Source of the DNA: Orientallactaga sibirica
Taxonomy: Eukaryota > Chordata > Mammalia > Rodentia > Dipodidae
Assembly: GCA_036365145.1 (NCBI GenBank)
Contig: JAEOAD010000015.1
Span: 12,269,501 to 12,333,500 of the forward strand
Length of the DNA: 64,000 nucleotides
Reading direction: 5' to 3'
The notes under the pieces are model-generated. The model saw nothing but the letters and a program-made list of their open reading frames with translations, ran no database searches and had not been told where the DNA came from. Position 1 is the first letter of the stretch. The number at the start of each line of letters is the position of its first letter. Shown here piece by piece: positions 1 to 11,330 of this stretch. A program made the translations under genes and the position numbers.

Positions 1-360
1 GTTGTTTTGTTATTATCACTTAAAACTTTCCTTAGCTAATAAGATCACTTGTTTCAGTCATAGTCCTGGATAGCAATCACTTGTCTCTATGGCAAACAGT
101 GATGGGACTGGTAAAGAAGATTGCATAGAGGACATTGACCCATGAGCTCCTTGAGGGAAAGAGAGGCCTCTTATCTTGTGTTCTGCACTCTTTGCTTAGA
201 TACAACCTCCTCAGTGAGATTTCCTCTCATCTTACTTAGAACTCTGTCTCCTCTTCTTCACAGAGCACATATTGAAGAACAGTGCATGCCTTCCATAGCA
301 TAGGCCTACTTCTTACTATGTTATACAGTATAGTTTTTGTACTTATTATTTATATCCACC
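1..360. other. Unassigned AT-rich sequence
   Basis: I see no coding signal, RNA gene or recognisable young repeat here. It is single-copy-looking AT-rich DNA leading into an old L2 relic. Confidence 0.5.
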
Positions 361-480
361 CTTAATTATAAGCTTGATATGAACAATAATTTTGTTTGCT
401 TTGATTATTCCTATATATAAAACCCTAGAATAGTGTCTGACATAGGGGAGATAGTTAGTAAATATTGGTCATTATTAATA
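361..480 (+). repeat. L2 LINE 3' end relic
   Basis: The block resembles the L2 3' end: an AAGCTTGATATGAACA segment like the AAGCTCCATGAGGGCA part of the consensus, then CCTAGAATAGTGTCTGACAT, then AGTAAATATTGGTCATTATT. L2 is an ancient mammalian LINE. The copy is heavily diverged, so the boundaries are soft. Confidence 0.55.
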
Positions 481-548
481 ATATTGTAGTCAGCAGCATA
501 CCTGGTGTTTGTGAGATCCAGAGAATACTACTTTTCCCTCTACATGAC

Positions 549-906
549 TGTGGTAATTTGAATAGATGGCCCCCAATATATTCAGTGTTTTATTAGTTTA
601 TAGTTTGCATCTGCATCCACCTGGCTGGAGGCCTTGTCACTGGGTGGATCTTAAGGTGTGGTGGTGGGTTTGAGATTTTAATCTAAAGATATGCAAAGTG
701 TGCCTAGCTAGAGTTCCTGAGGTATACTGTACTGTGTGGCTTTTGGCTTGTGACTTCCCTCTCTGTGTTTGGTCCTGTGAAGGCAGGCCTGCTTCTTCTG
801 CCATTATGGAACTTCCCCTGTATCTATAAGCTTCAATAAATCCCTTCCTCCATAACTGTTCCTGGTCTGGAAGTTCATCTCAGAAAACCTGAAGCTGTCT
901 CCTACA
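549..906 (+). mobile_element. Solo LTR, ERVL-MaLR type (ORR1/MT-like)
   Basis: A 358-bp LTR begins TGTGGTAATTTGAATAG and ends CTGTCTCCTACA, so it has TG...CA ends. It is flanked by a perfect 5-bp duplication, ATGAC, at 544-548 and 907-911, the duplication length expected of ERVL/MaLR elements. An AATAAA polyadenylation signal lies near 835. There is no internal region, so this is a solo LTR left by LTR-LTR recombination. A related LTR lies inverted at 24762-25135. The exact subfamily needs a library search. Confidence 0.85.
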
Positions 907-999
907 ATGACTAAATAATTTTCATCTTTACTCATGAAATAAAGTAAATGACAGTAAGTGTCAAAATGCATCAGACAGAGGTGCTCAATTCCAAACAAT

Positions 1000-1395
1000 T
1001 AAAAACTGGTATCAACCCAGATTCACATTGTTTGATGATTGGTTAATAAAGATAAGGTACATATACACAATCAAATTCTACTAGGCAGTAAGGACACATG
1101 ATACAATGAAAGTTTTAAGAAGTTGGATGGACTTGGAACAAATTGTACTAAGTGAACTCGCACAAGCACAGAAAGACAAATGTTGCATATTCTCCCTCAT
1201 TGGTTTTTCCTAACCTGGAACACCTTGAGTTGCAGGCAAACCTGACAGACAACTTAAGGGTCAGATAATGTGGATGTAAGTTTGTCAGGGAAGGGGAATG
1301 GGAGGGCTAGGGAAATGCACACAAAACTAAATCCAAAATGAATTCATTACATAGAAACATTTCTCCTGGATAGCAGACTAAATGATGCAACCCTC
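1000..1395 (+). mobile_element. L1 fragment: end of ORF2 and start of 3' UTR
   Basis: The segment matches other L1 3' regions in the window: a decayed end of ORF2 (GGATGGACTTGGAACAAATT, then AGTGAACTCGCACAAGCACAG, then TTCCTAACCTGGAA) followed by a G-rich 3' UTR ending AACCCTCAACAG. The same UTR string occurs near 28597. It is cut off by the B1 at 1396 and does not clearly resume afterwards. Confidence 0.8.
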
Positions 1396-1519
1396 AACAG
1401 AAGTGTGCCTTTAATCCCATCACTCAGGAGGCAGAAGTAGGAGGGTCACTGTGAGTTCAAGGTCACCCTGAGACTGCATAGTGAATTCCAGGTCAGCCTG
1501 AGCCAGAGAGGCACCCTAC

Positions 1520-1555
<36 letters not shown>
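1396..1555 (+). mobile_element. B1 SINE
   Basis: This is a 7SL-derived B1: GTGCCTTTAATCCCATCACTCAGGAGGCAG, then a TAGTGAATTCCAGGTCAGCC body and an A-tail of more than 30 bases at about 1520-1553. It sits directly after an L1 3' UTR fragment. B1 elements are mobilised in trans by L1. Confidence 0.9.
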
Positions 1556-1557
<2 letters not shown>

Positions 1558-2178
1558 GGTACATAGGCCTGTACCAGAAGTGCTAATCTCTCTTTCCATG
1601 TCAGAGCAGATTATGGGTTACATATTTGTGGTTGGCTTTACCATTTGCAATTAGACTGTATTTAGAGGTTGGCTATTTTGCCTTTGATGCTTTCATATTC
1701 ATAGGGCCTTTGCCTTTTTCTTCTGTCATTATTGGGGGCAGAGTCTGATTCAGACCCAGACTGACAGGAACCCATTTCAGAAAATAAATCTCAACCTCCC
1801 AGCTGACAGGATTAAGGGTGTAGAGCAACAAACACCCTTAGGGATTTGGGCTTTATAAGGTTATCTGTTTGTTTCATTCCCTACATTTGCATATTGTATG
1901 CTGGTTTTTATTAAAAGTGTATATTGCTCAGCTGAATTTTAGAATTTTGCCAGTAAATTGTTTCACCAAACCCACTAGAATAGTTGTAAAGCAGGCAAAC
2001 TCAACACCTAGCACTCTGATGGTACATAAAGTTGGATTTCCAAGTCTAAGAGGATCATAGATAATTAGAAAATTCAAGCATCAAATCAACTCAGGATGCA
2101 AAATTGCTACATTATAATACAATAAACACAAAGAATCAAGACAAAACAACCATATCCAAAATTATAACTGCATCAGAA
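1556..2178 (+). other. Unassigned; possible L1 5' UTR
   Basis: No coding similarity is visible. It lies immediately upstream of the L1 ORF1 relic and carries short motifs such as CCCAGCTGACAGGATTAAGG, so all or part may be the 5' UTR of the L1 that follows. I cannot show this from one copy. Aligning it with upstream flanks of other full-length L1s of the species would decide it. Confidence 0.35.
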
Positions 2179-3256
2179 ATGACCCCCAATGAGACTGTTT
2201 TAGATGAAATGCCTGACAAAGATTTCCAAAAAATGATTTTAGTTATACTCGAACAAATCAAAGAAAACAATGGAATTAAATAAGAAAACAAACTCCTGAA
2301 TAAATTCCAAGAGAACACAAGAAACAAACATAATGAAATAAGGAGGTCATTAGAAGACATTGAGTAAGGAAATAGAAACACTGAAGAAAAAACAGGCAGA
2401 AATTCTAGCACTGAAAAACACAGATAGTCAAATAAAAACCTCTGTGGAAAGTCTCGCCAGCAGAATACATGAAGAAGAGAACAGAATATCCAAAGTGGAA
2501 GACCAGGTGGCAGATATAATACAGTCTAAGAAGAAGAAAGACAAGCCAATAGGAAGGTGTGAGTGGGAATTTCAAGATATTCAGGACACTGTGAAAAGAT
2601 CAAACATAAGAATTCAGGATAAAGTAGAACGAGAAAAATTTCAATCAAAAGGCATAGTAGGCATTTTCAGCAAAATCATAGAAGAAAAATTTCCCCAAAT
2701 TGGGAAAGAAATGCCAAGGCAGATACAGGAAGCTTTTAGAACACCAAACAGACAACACCTGTAATGAACCTCTCCTAACCATGTTATAATTAAGCTACTA
2801 TACACACAAACCCAAGAAAATATATTGAAAACAGTTAGAGAGAAAAAGAAAGTCACCTATAAAGGCCAGCCCATCAGGGTCACAGCAGATTACTCAACAC
2901 AAACTTTAAAAGTCAGAAGGGCTTGGGATGATGTATTCTAAGTTCTGAAAGATAGCAACTGTCAACCAATATTACTTTATTCTGCAAAGCTATCTATCCA
3001 AATTGATGGAAGAATAAGGACATTCCACAACAAAAACAGGCTAGAGGAATTTATGACAACTAAACCAGCTCTACAGAAATACTTGAAGGAATCCTTCATG
3101 CTAAAGAGAAAGCAAAGCACACACACATTAGGAAACAGGAAAAAATACATCAAACTCAAAGATCAGTTAAAACAAGAGGGTCAAGGGAATCAGAAAGCAG
3201 TACAAAACAAGAAGAAAGGTGAGAATAAACACATACATTTCAATAATAACTCTTAA
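2179..3256 (+). pseudogene. L1 ORF1 relic
   Basis: The first Met-led stretch (2179-2283) reads MTPNETVLDEMPDKDFQKMI and ends at a stop. After a frame change, 2360-2764 gives a charged, heptad-like coiled-coil region and the start of the RNA-recognition region (VKRSNIRIQ, IIEEKFPQIGKE). The C-terminal domain follows at about 2860-3140 (GQPIRVTADYSTQTLKVRRAW across the frame, then FMTTKPALQKYLKE). Order and length (about 359 codons) fit a rodent ORF1. At least one frameshift and internal stops (TAA at 2281, TAA at 2939) disable it. Confidence 0.88.
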
Positions 3257-4106
3257 TATCAATGGCCTCAATGCCCCAACCAAAAGACACAGGCTTGCAC
3301 ACTGTTTGTTGCCTCCAGGAAAATCATTTCTCAATAAAATATAGACACTGTCTTAGGGGGAAAGGATGGAAAATGGTATTTCAAGCAAATGGGCTTAGGA
3401 AACAAGAATAGGTTGCTATCCTAATATCTGACAGGATAGACTTTAAACCAACATTAGTGAGGAAAGATAAAGATTGTCACTTTATACTGATTCAAGGAAC
3501 ACTCCAACAGGAGAACATTACAATCCTAAACATATATGCACCAAACATGGGGGCTCCCAATTTCATCAAACAAACACTATTTGTGTTAAGGTCACAGATA
3601 ACATCAAACATAATTGTAGTGGGTGGCTTCATATCCCACTCTCATCAATTGATAGGTCATGCCAGTAAAAATTAAACAGAGAGACATCTGGATTAAATGA
3701 TGTTATGGAGCAAATAGACCTAATAGATATCTTCAGAACATTCCATCCAAACCACTGTAGTATATACATTTTTCTCAGCAGCACATGGAACATTCTCCAA
3801 AATAGACCAGATATTATGACACAAAGCAAATCTTAACAAATGCAGGAAAATTTAAATAATCCCTAGTATTCTATCAAACCACAGTGGGATTAAATTACAA
3901 ATCAACAATAATACACAAATTCATGGAGACTAAATAATACACAATTGGATGATGAATGGGTCATTGAAGATAACAAAAAGGAAATCAATAAATTCATAGA
4001 ATCAAATAATGATGACAATACCACATACCAAAACTTTTGGGACACAATAAAGGCAGTCCTAAGAGGGAAATTTCGAGCTCTAAGTGCCTATATTCAAGAG
4101 CAAGAT

Positions 4107-4735
4107 ACCACCAAATGTGGGCTAGAAGAGAGCCAACGCATACAAAATTCCCTCCAAAACACAGATGGTCATCCCTTCTACCTAGTACTAACTTTTCTCT
4201 CCGTTGGAGAATTTGCTTATCTTTTTTCAGGTGGACAATGAACCTGAAGGGAGGATCAGCTAACCACACCTCACCAGGGCCCCATCTGAAACCATAGAAC
4301 AATGCAGGGGAAGGGCAAGAGTTCAGCATTCATGGCAATCATGACACCAGAAAAAGCTGAAGGAGATAAACACAGAGAACATCCAACTCCAACTAAGCCA
4401 GATATCCAGAGACACAGAGTCTCCCAAAACCTCATCACTGAAACAGAACTAAAATGACCCCAAAGTGGCTCAGGGAAACTCGCGGAAGAGGGGGTGGAAA
4501 GATTGTTGGAGTCACGAGTTGGGGCATTGTGCACAGAGACTGGGGCCTACACCCCAGAACTCTTGACTAACCTCACAATGCACGACCCACATTCCCCATT
4601 GATGAGGGTCCCTTTGAAAGTGGGAGGACAGGGAGGAGGACAATGGAACCAATACTATGAATGTAAAATCAGAATAATATAAATTAAAAAAATAATAAAA
4701 AAAATTAAAAAAAAAGAAAGAAACTAGAGAGTTCA
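4107..4735 (+). mobile_element. 5'-truncated L1 3' UTR inserted in the L1 ORF2
   Basis: ORF2 stops matching after GTGCCTATATTCAAGAG and resumes at ACTAGAGAGTTCACAAC. Between them is a 3' UTR block nearly the same as 13640-14270: CCACCAAATGTGGGCTAGAAG at the start, GGAGGATCAGC, CCAGATATCCAGAGACACAG, and an A-rich tail at about 4680-4728. It belongs to a different 3' UTR lineage from its host L1. A target duplication is not clear by eye. Confidence 0.85.
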
Positions 4736-4896
4736 CAACTAAATAATTTTATGCTTCAGCTTAAAGCCTTAGTAAAAGAAGAACAAGGCAAACCAAAATT
4801 CAGTAGACAGGAAGAAATAATAAAGATTAGGGCAGAACTTAATGAAATAGAAACAAAAAAAATCCAAAGAATCAATGAAACAAAGAATTGGTTCTT

Positions 4897-5142
4897 ATTT
4901 TTTGTTTTGAGAGAGACAGAGAGACAGAGTGAGAAAGAAACAGAGACAGAGAATGGGCATGCCAGGGGCCTCTCAGCCCCTGTGAATAAATTCCAGATGT
5001 GTGTGCCCCCTTGCTGACAAGTGTGGCAATGTGTCCTTGTGTCCCTTTAAGTCTGGCTAAACATGGGACCTGGAGAACAAAATGGTCATTCTTAGGCTTG
5101 GCAGGCAGGCACCTTAACTGCTGAGCCATCTATCTCTCCAGT
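4897..5142 (-). mobile_element. tRNA-derived SINE inserted in L1 ORF2
   Basis: On the minus strand it starts TGGAGAGATAGATGGCTCAGCAG, runs through the tRNA-like head and a CT-rich body, and ends in a weak A-tail. It is bounded by a perfect 17-bp target duplication, ACAAAGAATTGGTTCTT, at 4880-4896 and 5143-5159. Removing it restores the ORF2 sequence, so it postdates the L1. Confidence 0.95.
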
Positions 5143-7868
5143 ACAAAGAATTGGTTCTTTGAAATAATAAACAAGATTGATAAACCCTTAGCAAATCTGA
5201 CCAGAAGAAAGAGACAAAAAATAATGAAATTAGAGATGAAAAGGGCACCCTTACAACAGATACCAAATAAATTCAGAAAATCATAAGGGCATATTTAAGA
5301 ACATATATGCCTCTAACTTTGAAAATCTGAAAGAAATGGATGATGTCCTTGATACATATGACCTAACAAAATTAAGTCAAGATGCAATAAAGTGTTTAAA
5401 TAGACCTATAACAAGTACAGAGATCCAAGCAGTGATAAAAAGTCTCCCAACTAACAAAAAGTCCAGGCCCAGATGGATTTTCTGGTGAACTAACACCACT
5501 GCTTCTCAAAGTTTTCCATAAAATAGAAATGGAAAAAATTCTACTGAACTCCTTCTATAAAGCCAGCATCACCCTGATACCAAAACCAGACAAAGACAGA
5601 ACAAAAGAAGAAAATTTACAGACTAATCTCCCTCATGAGTATAGATGCAAAAATTCGGAACAAAATATTGGCAAACAGAATACAAGAATATATCAGAAAG
5701 AATATTAACCCTGACCACATAGGCTTTATCCCAGAGATGCAGGGATGGTTCAACATATGCAAATCAATAAATGTAATACACTATATAAATGGACTGAAGG
5801 ACAAAAATCACATGATTAATTCTATAGATGCAGAAAAGGCATTGGACAAAATCAAACCTCACTCCATGGTAAAAGTCCTACAGAAGCTGGGAATAGAAGG
5901 AATATATCTCAACATAATAAAAGTATTTATGACAAACCTACAACCAATATAATATTAAATAGGGAAAAACTTGATACTTTTCTACTAAATTCAGGAATAA
6001 GACAAGAGTGTCCACTTTCCCCACTACTATTTAATATAGTACTGGAAGTCTTAGGTATATCATTAAAGCAAGAGACACTCATAAAATGGATACAAATTGG
6101 AAAGGAAGAGATCAAATTATCATTATTTGCAGATGATATGATTCTATACATAAAGGACCCTAAAGATTACCAGAAAATTGTTAGAGCTGATAAACACTTT
6201 TAGCAATGTAGCAGGGTACAAAATAAACACACAGAAATCAGTAGCTTTCCTATACACCAACAACAAACATGCAGAGGATGAAATCAGGGAATCTCTCCCA
6301 TTGACAATTGCCTCAAAAAAATAAAGTACCTTGGAATAAATCTAAACCACAGAAGTGAAGGATATCTACAATGAGAACTTTAAAATACTCAAGCAAGAAA
6401 TTGCAGAAGACACATGGAAATGGAAAGACATCCCTTGTTTTTGGAGTGGGGGAATCAATATTGTGAAAATGTCAATCTTACCAAATGCTATCTACATATT
6501 TAATGCAATCTCCATTAAAATACCAATGGTGTTCTTCATAGAAATAGAAAAAAAATCCCTAAAATTCATTTGGAAGCTCAAAAACCCTGAATAGCCAAAA
6601 CAATTTTGAGCAACAAAAATAAGGCTGGTGGTATCACCATACCTGATTTTAAGATATATTATAAAGCCATAGTAACAAAATCAGCATGGTACTGGCACAA
6701 AAACAGACATGTAGATCAATGGAACAGCACAGCAACCCAGATATTAATCCAGGCAACTACAGCCATCTGATTTTTAACAAAAATGCCAAAAATATTCCTT
6801 GGAGAAAAGATAGCCTCTTCAACAAGTGGTGCTGGGAAAACTGGATATCTATATGTAGAAATATGAAAATAGATCTTTGTCTTTTTCCATGCACAAGAAT
6901 CAAGTCCAAATGGATCAGGGACCTTAATATCAGACCAGAAACTCTGAAACTACTAGAGGAAATAGTAGGGGAAACCCTTCAACATTTTTGCATAAGCAAT
7001 GACTTTCTGAATATTACCCCAGTTGCTCAGGAAATAAAACCACTAATTAACTACTGGGATCTCATGAAATTACAAAGCTTTTGTATAGCAAAGGACACTG
7101 TGAATAGAGCAAAGAGACAACCTACAGAATGGGAGAAAATCTTTGCCAGATATATATCTGACAGAGGATTAATATCCAGAATTTACAATGAACTAAAAAA
7201 CAAAACAATAAGAAATAAAACAAACCAATTAAAAAAAAATGGGCTATGGAACTAAATAGAGAGTTCTCAAAAGAAGAAGTACAGATGACATATAAACATC
7301 TAAAAAAGTGTTCTACATCCTTAGTCATCAGGAAATTGCAAATTTAAACTACTTTGAGATTCCATCTCACTCCAGTCAAAATGGCTACCATCAAGAAAAC
7401 AAATGATATTAAATGTTGGTGAAGATGCACAAAAAGGGGAATCCTTCTACACTGTTGGTGGGAATGTAGTCTGGTACAGCCATTGTGGAAATCAGTGTGG
7501 AGGTTCTTGAGACAGCTAAAAATAGATTTACCATATGATCCAGCTATACTGCTCCTAGGCATATATCCAAAGGACTCTTCTCACTACCTTAGAGATACTT
7601 GCACAACCATGTTTATTGCTGCTCTATTCACAATAGCTAGGGAATGGAACCAGCCTAGTTGTCAACAGATGAGGGAATAGTAAAGAAGTGGTATGCAATG
7701 AAGTTCCATTCAGTGCTAAAGAAAAATGAAATTATGAAATTTGCAGGGAAATGGAAGGATCTGGAAAGGATTATACTAACTGAGGTAACCCAGGCCCAGA
7801 AAGCCAAATGTCACATGTTCTCCTCTCACATGCGAATCCTAGCTACAACTGTGCAGACTTGTGTGTGA

Positions 7869-8761
7869 GCTGGAACCAAAAATTGGTAGCAGAGGCCAGT
7901 AAGCTGGAAAAAGGCTATAAGGGAGGAAGGAGAGGGAAGGAGTTAAGGGTATGGTATTCTATGTATGTAAGTAGAAGAACAGATTACAGGGAGTAGAATG
8001 GCCTAAGTGAGGCCAGAGGAAGAGATTGAGTGAAAGAAGGGTGAGAGGGAAGGTCAATCAAAATCCAAGATATTCTGAATAAGACATATGAAAACTTACT
8101 TTTTTAGGGTCATGGCACATCCAGAAGCCTAGATTGTTACTAGAAAATTTTCAGTGCCAGGGATGGGTTACCATCCAGTGAGTTGTTGGCCAGGGAGGTC
8201 CCTGTTGCCTCCAAAGCATTACAAGTTATTGCCAAAGCCCTTGGTTTCCCAGACAAACAGGTGGTAAAACCCTATTGCTGAAGACTTCACATGCCTGGGT
8301 GGCAAGATCATTGAGAAATCAAGCTGGGGCTGAGCTAAAGACCTCCTTCCTGTAGACCAGCTGACTGAAAGCTAGAAAAATCTGCACTGCTTGCAGCCCT
8401 ATGGGAGACAGAAGTCATCAGTGGTGAAAACAATGGACACTGGAAGCCTCAAGTTTGGCCAGCCAGGCCAAATGACTGAACAGTTGCAATAGTGGCATGT
8501 CTGCTCTGGGGAAACAACTGCTCTCTCATTGGACTGGAGGCCTGCTCTATGGGAGGGAATACATGTCTGGTACTGTAATCCTAATCAAAGGCCTATGGCA
8601 GTGGAGGACATGAGCTTTAGGGTTATAAAGCCTGCTGTTGTCTGGTTAAATTAATATATTATGCTCATTTAACTGCCCAGTAAGCACTATACTTAATGTT
8701 CATATTCATATATTAATGCTACTCTCACTTTTGGTTAGAGAAGCTTCTCTTTTCAGATGGC
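7869..8761 (+). other. L1 3' UTR, lineage A, 3' truncated
   Basis: Non-coding sequence after the ORF2 stop. Shared landmarks with the inverted copy at 47290-48640 include TTGTTACTAGAAAATTTTCAG, GTGAGTTGTTGGCCAGGGAGG, GACTGGAGGCC and CTCACTTTTGGTTAGAGAA. It ends at a pyrimidine tract plus AG (CTTCTCTTTTCAG, AG at 8755-8756). Sequence from 8762 no longer matches the other copy. Confidence 0.8.
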
Positions 8762-8927
8762 AGTTCTTTACACAAAGATATTGCATTCCTCTGTGTGAGA
8801 TATTCCACTTAAGTGGCCAGGGAAAGAAGTAGAGGGTGAATCAGCCATCTAATCAAACCTTTGTTGCACTGTGAGAATGCCCTGAATTCACACACTCAGT
8901 AGCCAGATGCACTGTCCCTAGACCAGC

Positions 8928-9323
8928 TCATTTGAGACCAATGTTCTTGCTCCTAAGGACGTCTCCCCACAGCTTGACAGTGGTCACACGCCCCTGGGGC
9001 AGGATAAACTTCTCTGTCCTTATAGGGGCAGCCAGAGTTCTTAAAGCCCAGGGTATATTAAGAAATATGTGCACCAGGGGAACAACAAACATGTTTGTTT
9101 CTTCCAGCACAGTCTGTGTGCTTATCTCATTCACCTCTCTTTCTTCATCAGAAATCACAGGCCTGGGAGAAATGCTCCCTTTGGGATTGGGAAGCTTTTT
9201 CTCTGTCTCAATGAGGTCTTGCCCTTGGTATTTGTAAAATCATTTTAAAAGGAAACATTCTCTTGGATCAAGGAATAATCTTTCAATCATTTCACTGGGA
9301 TCTCCAAAATAGCTTTCAGAAAC
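8928..9323 (-). pseudogene. Unidentified protein-like reading frame with one stop
   Basis: Read on the minus strand from 9323, one frame stays open for 132 codons except for a single TGA at 9240-9242. It ends at a TGA just before 8928. The translation has ordinary soluble-protein composition: SEMIERLFLDPRECFLLK, the stop, FYKYQGQDLIETEKKLPNPK, then a Glu-rich segment, a hydrophobic MFVVPLVHIFLNIPWALRTL stretch and a basic end. There is no ATG at the upstream end. A TTTGAG precedes 9322 on the minus strand and could be a splice acceptor. It is not L1, SINE or LTR. It could be a decayed exon, a fragment of a retrocopy, or chance. I do not recognise the family. Confidence 0.35.
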
Positions 9324-9565
9324 TCAAACTAGAGCTGGTATGTACAGAAGCATTCCTGAAGGGCAACCCTGCAGGGTTATTACATGTCACTTGTTTGCAG
9401 AGGTCCCATTAACAAATATCAGTTCTGAGCAGCTTTATTTGACTTTAATCACCATGCTTGAGCTATGGGCAAGATGGAAGACAGGGAGCATTTCAGTCAA
9501 TATTCTTGGTCTGCTTATTTTTTCCTACACTTGATGCTTAAGCAAGGCTCTAAAACAGCAAGACT

Positions 9566-9787
9566 TGGGCTAGAGAGATGGCTTAGTAGTTAAGGCACTT
9601 GCCTGCAAAGCCAAAGGACCAAGGTTCAATTCCCCATGACACACATAAGCCAGATGCACAAGTGGCACATGCATCTGGAGTTTGTTTGCAGTAGCTGGAT
9701 GCCCTGGCATGCCTACCCTCTCTCTCTCTTTCTCTCTCTCCCACTTTCTCTCTCAAATAAATAAATAAAAATAAAACATATTAAAAT
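9566..9787 (+). mobile_element. tRNA-derived SINE
   Basis: The head GGGCTAGAGAGATGGCTTAG is followed by a CCAAAGGACCAAGGTTCAAT B-box region, the GATGCACAAGTGGCACATGC body, a CTCT run and an AAATAAATAAA tail. A perfect 12-bp target duplication, AACAGCAAGACT, flanks it (9554-9565 and 9788-9799). Confidence 0.95.
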
Positions 9788-9799
9788 AACAGCAAGACT

Positions 9800-10204
9800 C
9801 CTGTGCAATCAGAAAACCATCTTGTCCCTCCATATCCAGTAACACTTGTGCCACCAAGGCTAATTCTTTTTCATTCATTCATGAAATCTGGCATGGCTCC
9901 ATGATTTTTCTAGACACTTGCATTCATTGCTAGTCACAAAACTGAGTTCTTCCAGTAAGTAGAACATTCAATCATTTCTAATACCCAAAACTCAAAATTT
10001 AACTACCTATAGTGATTTCTTTCCTAGCAGGGCAGGGCTGGCAGTAGGAATGGGCAGCATGCTGAGCTTCTCTTTTCTCCTACTTTGTGTTTGTGCCTTT
10101 CCTTTCCTTGCTGGGAACCAAGGCTTAGATCCACTACTCAGGAATGCAAAGAGGAAATGGATATGAGGTAATGGTAGAAAAAGTTTAATTGATGAGTCCA
10201 TTGA
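9800..10204. other. Unassigned spacer
   Basis: No recognisable repeat or coding signal. Short open frames here have no protein-like features I can name. Confidence 0.45.
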
Positions 10205-10330
10205 CTTTTAAAACAACTTTATGAGGTAAACATTAACATTACACATAAAAGAACAGAGCATTAAAAAGGTTAAACCATTTGTTCAAGGTCATATTATAAG
10301 TAGTAGATAAGTATGAAGAGCCTTTATTAA
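10205..10330 (+). repeat. MIR SINE relic
   Basis: The order of blocks follows the MIR core: AACAACTTTATGAGGTAAAC, then AACAGAGCATTAAAAAGGTTAA, then CAAGGTCATATTATAAGTAG. MIR is an ancient mammalian SINE. Divergence is high, as expected. Confidence 0.75.
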
Positions 10331-11218
10331 TAATATTTCAACTACATGTTAAGGGATGCAAGACCACAGATAGAAACTTTCCCTTCAATTATCAGATTTT
10401 CACCATTTTTTAACTCAGCCAGAGACTCCTGCTTCAGCTTGATATTGGAAATCCTAACTGAAGCTAAAGCTTTCTCTATACCATATGCAAATGTTTCTCT
10501 TCTAAAAATGTGTGCATTTCTATATTCAATTTTTTTGTAATTTTAAAATTACACTTATTAAGAAGCACATAAATGTGGCTGCCACTTATTGCTAATCTCT
10601 TCCCTCTCATTTCCTTTTCTAAACAGCCAGCAACTTGAACTACAAGACAGAATGAATTAAAAATCCAATGTAAGTACTTTATGTTTATATCAATTTCAGT
10701 ACTGGCCCCCAAAATACAAACTAGTATCAACAACATAAAATTATTGTGTTGACATTTTCTGTTTCTAAGCTAAGCTAAACACCAAGAGCAAATTGTATTG
10801 CAACAGTTATTTATTTTAACTCCAATGCAATGCAGAGCTTTATCCAAAGCATGTTAAAAAGCTTTCCCATAGTTAGACATCTAATAAGGGAATGGATTTT
10901 ATGGAATATTTTTGTTTACAAATGTGAGTAGAAATAAAAATTTTATAATTTCTTTACAACTAAAAAAATTGTGGGTTTTCTCATATTAAATTACTTTGCT
11001 CTGTTTTAGACACAAACACTTTTGTGCCTCATCCAGTAAATTTTCCATTCCAGCCTACAATTGTAACAACATTCCCTCAGTGCAAACATAATGACAGGAA
11101 AATTGTTATGAAATTTTCTCTCATCTATCATTAAACTTAATGTAAAAAAATAGTATGTTGACTATGTTCTCCCCTTTTACAGATGGGAAAGATCTGATTA
11201 TTTTAATATAATCTCTTA
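10331..11218. other. Unassigned AT-rich sequence
   Basis: About 0.9 kb with no recognisable gene or young repeat. Small open frames on both strands are frequent, as expected by chance, and I do not support any. Confidence 0.45.
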
Positions 11219-11330
11219 GGCAGGAGATGTGACTTATGTTTTAATTGCAGCACTTGAGAAGCTGAGGTGGAGGCTCACCATGACTTCAAGGCCAGTGTGG
11301 GCTATAGAGAGTTCCAGATCAACCTTAAAA
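11219..11330 (+). repeat. Old, diverged B1 SINE
   Basis: A B1-like order survives: TTTTAATTGCAGCACTTGAGAAGC, CACCATGACTTCAAGGCCAG and GGCTATAGAGAGTTCCAGATC. It lacks the first part and has no clean A-tail. Confidence 0.65.

Larger units (their letters stand above)
3247..7868 (+). pseudogene. L1 ORF2 relic (endonuclease and reverse transcriptase)
   Basis: The start carries the endonuclease motif LNINGLNAPTKRHRL near 3257, and farther on YAPNMGAPNFIKQTL near 3534-3578. Reverse-transcriptase sequence includes [11 protein letters not shown] and [16 protein letters not shown] (5635-5760). The catalytic FADD motif, within [10 protein letters not shown], is at 6126-6137. The C-terminal region keeps WWECSLVQPLWKSVWRF near 7457-7507 and ends at the stop at 7866. 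Coding pieces lie in all three frames (for example at 3457, 3945, 4751, 5635, 6686 and 7659), and two insertions interrupt it, so no enzyme can be made. Confidence 0.92.
2179..8761 (+). mobile_element. Long, broken LINE-1 with ORF1, ORF2 and 3' UTR
   Basis: An L1 in genomic order: ORF1 relic, short spacer, ORF2 relic (endonuclease, reverse transcriptase, C-terminal region) and a 3' UTR of about 0.9 kb. Two later insertions split ORF2: an L1 3' fragment at 4107-4735 and a SINE at 4897-5142. The 3' UTR matches the one inverted at 47290-48640 up to TTTTCAGATGG at 8751-8760. The match then stops with no A-tail, so the 3' end is missing. Many frameshifts and stops make it dead. L1 encodes an RNA-binding protein (ORF1) and an endonuclease/reverse transcriptase (ORF2) for target-primed reverse transcription. 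Confidence 0.93.

Noticed and set aside
4872..5129. 85-codon minus-strand frame
   Set aside because: It is the SINE inserted in the L1 ORF2.
9566..9787. tRNA gene suggested by A-box and B-box-like sequence
   Set aside because: It is a SINE with body, tail and target duplication; the same applies to the other tRNA-like heads.
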